5,920 nucleotides of DNA, from contig JAFLJU010000629.1 of the NCBI GenBank assembly GCA_022712835.1, positions 1-5,920 on the forward strand, written 5' to 3'. Shown here one piece after another: positions 3,529 through 5,920 of the stretch. The notes under the pieces were generated by a model that saw only the letters and a program-made list of their open reading frames with translations, did no database searches and was not told where the DNA came from. The stretch's first letter is position 1. Each line of letters opens with the position of its first letter. Origin of the DNA: Desulfobacteraceae bacterium. GTDB taxonomy: Bacteria > Desulfobacterota > Desulfobacteria > Desulfobacterales > Desulfobacteraceae. Both the position numbers and the translations under genes were made by a program.

Positions 3529-5920
3529 ATGGTGCGAAAGAAAAATTGTTGGGAATATATGCAGTGCGGACGTGAAGCCGGTGGTGAGAATGCTCTGGAA
3601 CTGGGAATTTGTCCGGCTTCTGTGGACGCATCCCATGAGGGTATAAACTCAGGCAGCCATGCTGGCAGGTTTTGCTGGGCAGTGGCCGGTACCATGTGTG
3701 ACGGAACCGTACAGGGAACCTTTGCCGAAAAAAGAAAAAGTTGCACCCAATGTCATTTTTACAATGAAGTCAGAGCCCAGGAAGGAAGTCTGAACATACG
3801 GACAAAATTTTTACGATTTGTCCAGCCCTATTCACAATCATCCATACTGAAAAATTTAATCTTAAGGCAGATCCACCAGGGAAAACGATTTATCCGCCAG
3901 GGGGAAATAACACAGACCGCCTATATTATCCAGCTGGGGTCTTGCATGGAACTTGTTGAGAAAAAAGGCGTTCTTTATCCGGTGGGTCATCGGGGAGAAG
4001 GGGATATTGTCGGGATGATTTCTCTTGTCACCGGAGAACCAATGGGATTTCATGTAGAAGCGGAAACTCAAATGAATGTGTGGGAAATTAAAAAAAAAGA
4101 CTTTAATCGCATCCCCAAACAAGATCCGGATCTGTTCGCTTTTTTAACAGAACTTGTTGCCGACCGATTTGACCGCAAAGGCCCTATTGCAGAAAGGACC
4201 ATTGGTAAATATCTGGTCACTGACTTTCTCGGGAGAGGTGGGTATAGTATTGTCTACAAGGGAATTCATTCTGAACTTGAAAGACCTGTTGCCATAAAAA
4301 TGATGCGCCACCACCTGTCCATGCAAGAAGACTTCATGCTAAATTTCCACAACGAAGCCAAGTTAATTGCCCGGCTGAATCATGCCAACATCGTCACCAT
4401 TTTTGATATTGAGGTTAGATATAAGACTTTGTTTATCATCTACGAATACCTTGACGGGGAGTCTTTGGAGGACATGATAAAGCGGTTGAAAACTATCCCG
4501 CCTGATCAGGCATTGCATTTTTTGCGTCAACTGGCATCTGCCATGGCGTTTGCCGGTGAAAAAGGACTCATCCATCGGGATATCAATCCTTCCAACGTCA
4601 TCGTGTTGGCCCAGGATCAAATCAAATTGATCGATTTCGGTCTGGCGTGTCTCCTGGGTACGGATGATTTTTTGATGGGGGGAAATTTTAACTACCTTGC
4701 ACCGGAACAAATCGATGGAGAACCTGCTGATTTCAGAAGTGATATATACTCTCTGGGCATTACCGCCTTTCAAATGGTCACAGGCCAACTCCCATTTTCA
4801 TCTGATAATCAAGCAATACTGATGAAGATGATGAGGAAGTCACCCATACCTGATCCTGGAAAAATAGCAAAGAATCTGCCTGAAAAGTTGAGGCTATTCA
4901 TCTTAAAGGCCTGTGAAAAAAATCCAAAAGATCGGTTTCAAACACCGGATCAAATAACAGACTATCTTGGCTTGACCTTTCCCGGCCGGGGATCACTATC
5001 TTCAGGGTTGAAAAGGGAAAATATCCGAACCATTAAATTTGAATTTGATCCGGATAAAGAAAATGACTTTTTAATTTTGCAAAAAAAAATAGACAAACTT
5101 GTCAAAAAAACAGATGGCATTTCCATAATTAACAGCGGGGACAAGATTATCACAACTGAAAATAATGTTCTGTGGAGACAAAAACAGGATGTCCTGCAAA
5201 CAAAAAAAATAGAAGTAGCGGCACAAACCGACATTGGTTTAGAACGAAAAACCAATCAAGACCGGTATGCCATGCGTTGTTTTTCAGATGACACAATCCT
5301 GATGGCGATTGCGGATGGTCTTGGCGGCGAACCAGGAGGAGAAATAGCCTCTGACTATGTCATGGAAGAATTAAAACAATTGACAGACATAGGGTGTACC
5401 CAAACTGCTAAAGACCCATCCTTCTTTTTTGGAAAAATGGATCAAATGCTTTGTGCTCTTGCGGAAAAAAATCATGGGTTGAATGGGATGGCAACAACGC
5501 TTATATCTATATTCATTAAAAATCATGTCGCATCCTGGTGTCATTCAGGGGATAGCCGTCTGTATCTCTTAAGAAAAAATCGAATACGGCAAATTACCCA
5601 GGACCAAACGCTTGCCCGATTTTTAATACAGGAAGGCGAACTGACAAAATGCCAGGCGAAACAGCATTATTCAAAAGATGTAATCGATCAATGTGTTGGT
5701 TGCCAGGATGTGACGCCTGAATCCGGGAAGATTCAACTTAAATCCGATGACATGCTCATTTTAGCTTCAGACGGTCTTTACCGGTCAATAACTGAAGAAG
5801 AAATATGTCGGATAATCTCCCAGTTTCCAAAACCTGAGAAGGCAGCTGATGCATTAATCAAGTTATCTCTCGATGCCGGAGGGAAAGATAATATCACGGT
5901 GGTTATCGGCAAAATTCATT
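3529..5920 (+). CDS. Two-CW / cNMP-binding-like / Ser-Thr kinase / PP2C phosphatase multidomain protein (3' end beyond window)
   Basis: One open frame of at least 797 codons, unbroken to the window edge. (1) Residues 1-85: Cys-rich 'two-CW' domain with C7-W8, C13, C28, C49-W50, C57, C72 and C75, probably metal- or redox-active. (2) About 95-215: CRP-like cyclic-nucleotide-binding fold; its phosphate-cassette region (GDIVGMISL, 158-166) is followed by PMGFHV where cAMP binders have Arg, so classical cAMP binding is doubtful. (3) About 226-480: Hanks kinase with LGRGGYSIVYKG, VAIK (K257), E276, HRDINPSN (D351, N356), DFG (D369), APE (391-393) and SDIYSLG (D405); the usual catalytic-loop Lys is Asn353. 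(4) 482-561: linker, no domain recognised. (5) About 562-797: PP2C phosphatase with NQD (D578), ADGLGG (D596), SGDSR (674-677), SDG (D748) and KDN (D787), all metal Asp present. The start has GAGGTG (3519-3524). No membrane segment is seen, so it should be cytoplasmic. The PP2C core looks nearly complete at the edge. Confidence 0.93.
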   Translation, partial: MVRKKNCWEYMQCGREAGGENALELGICPASVDASHEGINSGSHAGRFCWAVAGTMCDGTVQGTFAEKRKSCTQCHFYNEVRAQEGSLNIRTKFLRFVQPYSQSSILKNLILRQIHQGKRFIRQGEITQTAYIIQLGSCMELVEKKGVLYPVGHRGEGDIVGMISLVTGEPMGFHVEAETQMNVWEIKKKDFNRIPKQDPDLFAFLTELVADRFDRKGPIAERTIGKYLVTDFLGRGGYSIVYKGIHSELERPVAIKMMRHHLSMQEDFMLNFHNEAKLIARLNHANIVTIFDIEVRYKTLFIIYEYLDGESLEDMIKRLKTIPPDQALHFLRQLASAMAFAGEKGLIHRDINPSNVIVLAQDQIKLIDFGLACLLGTDDFLMGGNFNYLAPEQIDGEPADFRSDIYSLGITAFQMVTGQLPFSSDNQAILMKMMRKSPIPDPGKIAKNLPEKLRLFILKACEKNPKDRFQTPDQITDYLGLTFPGRGSLSSGLKRENIRTIKFEFDPDKENDFLILQKKIDKLVKKTDGISIINSGDKIITTENNVLWRQKQDVLQTKKIEVAAQTDIGLERKTNQDRYAMRCFSDDTILMAIADGLGGEPGGEIASDYVMEELKQLTDIGCTQTAKDPSFFFGKMDQMLCALAEKNHGLNGMATTLISIFIKNHVASWCHSGDSRLYLLRKNRIRQITQDQTLARFLIQEGELTKCQAKQHYSKDVIDQCVGCQDVTPESGKIQLKSDDMLILASDGLYRSITEEEICRIISQFPKPEKAADALIKLSLDAGGKDNITVVIGKIH

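Noticed and set aside
4963..5221. Possible frameshift or gene boundary between kinase and PP2C modules
   Set aside because: I translated the frame by hand from 3529 to 5919: there is no stop, no shift is needed, and both flanking domains read in the same frame.
3448..5255. Several short minus-strand open frames opposite the hemerythrin and kinase genes
   Set aside because: All fall within the strongly supported plus-strand frames, have composition typical of antisense translation, and carry no recognisable motifs.
1..5920. tRNA, rRNA, CRISPR array, insertion sequence or attachment site
   Set aside because: No tRNA-like cloverleaf, spaced direct repeats, transposase motifs or terminal inverted repeats were seen on either strand.

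Overview
The window looks like chromosomal DNA from an anaerobic, moderately AT-rich deltaproteobacterium. A Desulfobacterales-type sulfate reducer is my best guess. The evidence is indirect: a NapH/CcoG-type membrane polyferredoxin, a Cys-rich 'two-CW' domain, a stand-alone hemerythrin, FNR-type palindromes in a divergent promoter region, and very frequent AAA/TTT/GAT codons. I could not run a search, so the taxonomy is inference.

Layout. On the minus strand, reading right to left, a membrane-bound 4Fe-4S polyferredoxin (1554-430) is followed after 55 bp by the N-terminal part of a class I glutamine amidotransferase-like protein (374-1, cut by the window edge). A 230-bp divergent intergenic region (1555-1784) carries two near-identical FNR/CRP-type palindromes whose centres are 28 bp apart. 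The left one is a perfect TTGAT-N4-ATCAA and sits exactly 41.5 bp upstream of the start implied by a TATAAA -10 box on the minus strand, which is class II activator geometry. The right one can be placed the same way relative to a weaker -10 on the plus strand. On the plus strand there is a tight four-gene run: a CBS-pair protein (1785-2378), an HPP-family membrane protein (2406-2942), a hemerythrin HHE protein (2962-3525), and a large multidomain protein that starts 3 nt after the hemerythrin stop and runs off the right edge (3529-5920). Every plus-strand gene has a Shine-Dalgarno sequence and no terminator is visible between them, so they look like one operon.

The most notable item is the last gene. 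It is one uninterrupted reading frame of at least 797 codons encoding, in order, a Cys-rich two-CW domain, a CRP-like cyclic-nucleotide-binding fold, a Hanks-type Ser/Thr kinase, an ~80-residue unassigned linker and a PP2C-type phosphatase with all its metal-binding Asp residues. A kinase and its opposing phosphatase therefore share one chain with two potential sensor modules, and the gene is probably co-expressed with a di-iron O2/NO-type protein, a nucleotide-sensing CBS protein and a putative anion (nitrite-like) membrane protein.

Working model (inference): an FNR-family regulator responding to anoxia or nitrosative conditions drives both divergent units. The HPP/CBS pair handles a small anion under adenylate control, the hemerythrin binds O2 or NO, and the kinase-phosphatase turns a redox or ligand signal into reversible Ser/Thr phosphorylation. 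The polyferredoxin would supply or move electrons at the membrane.
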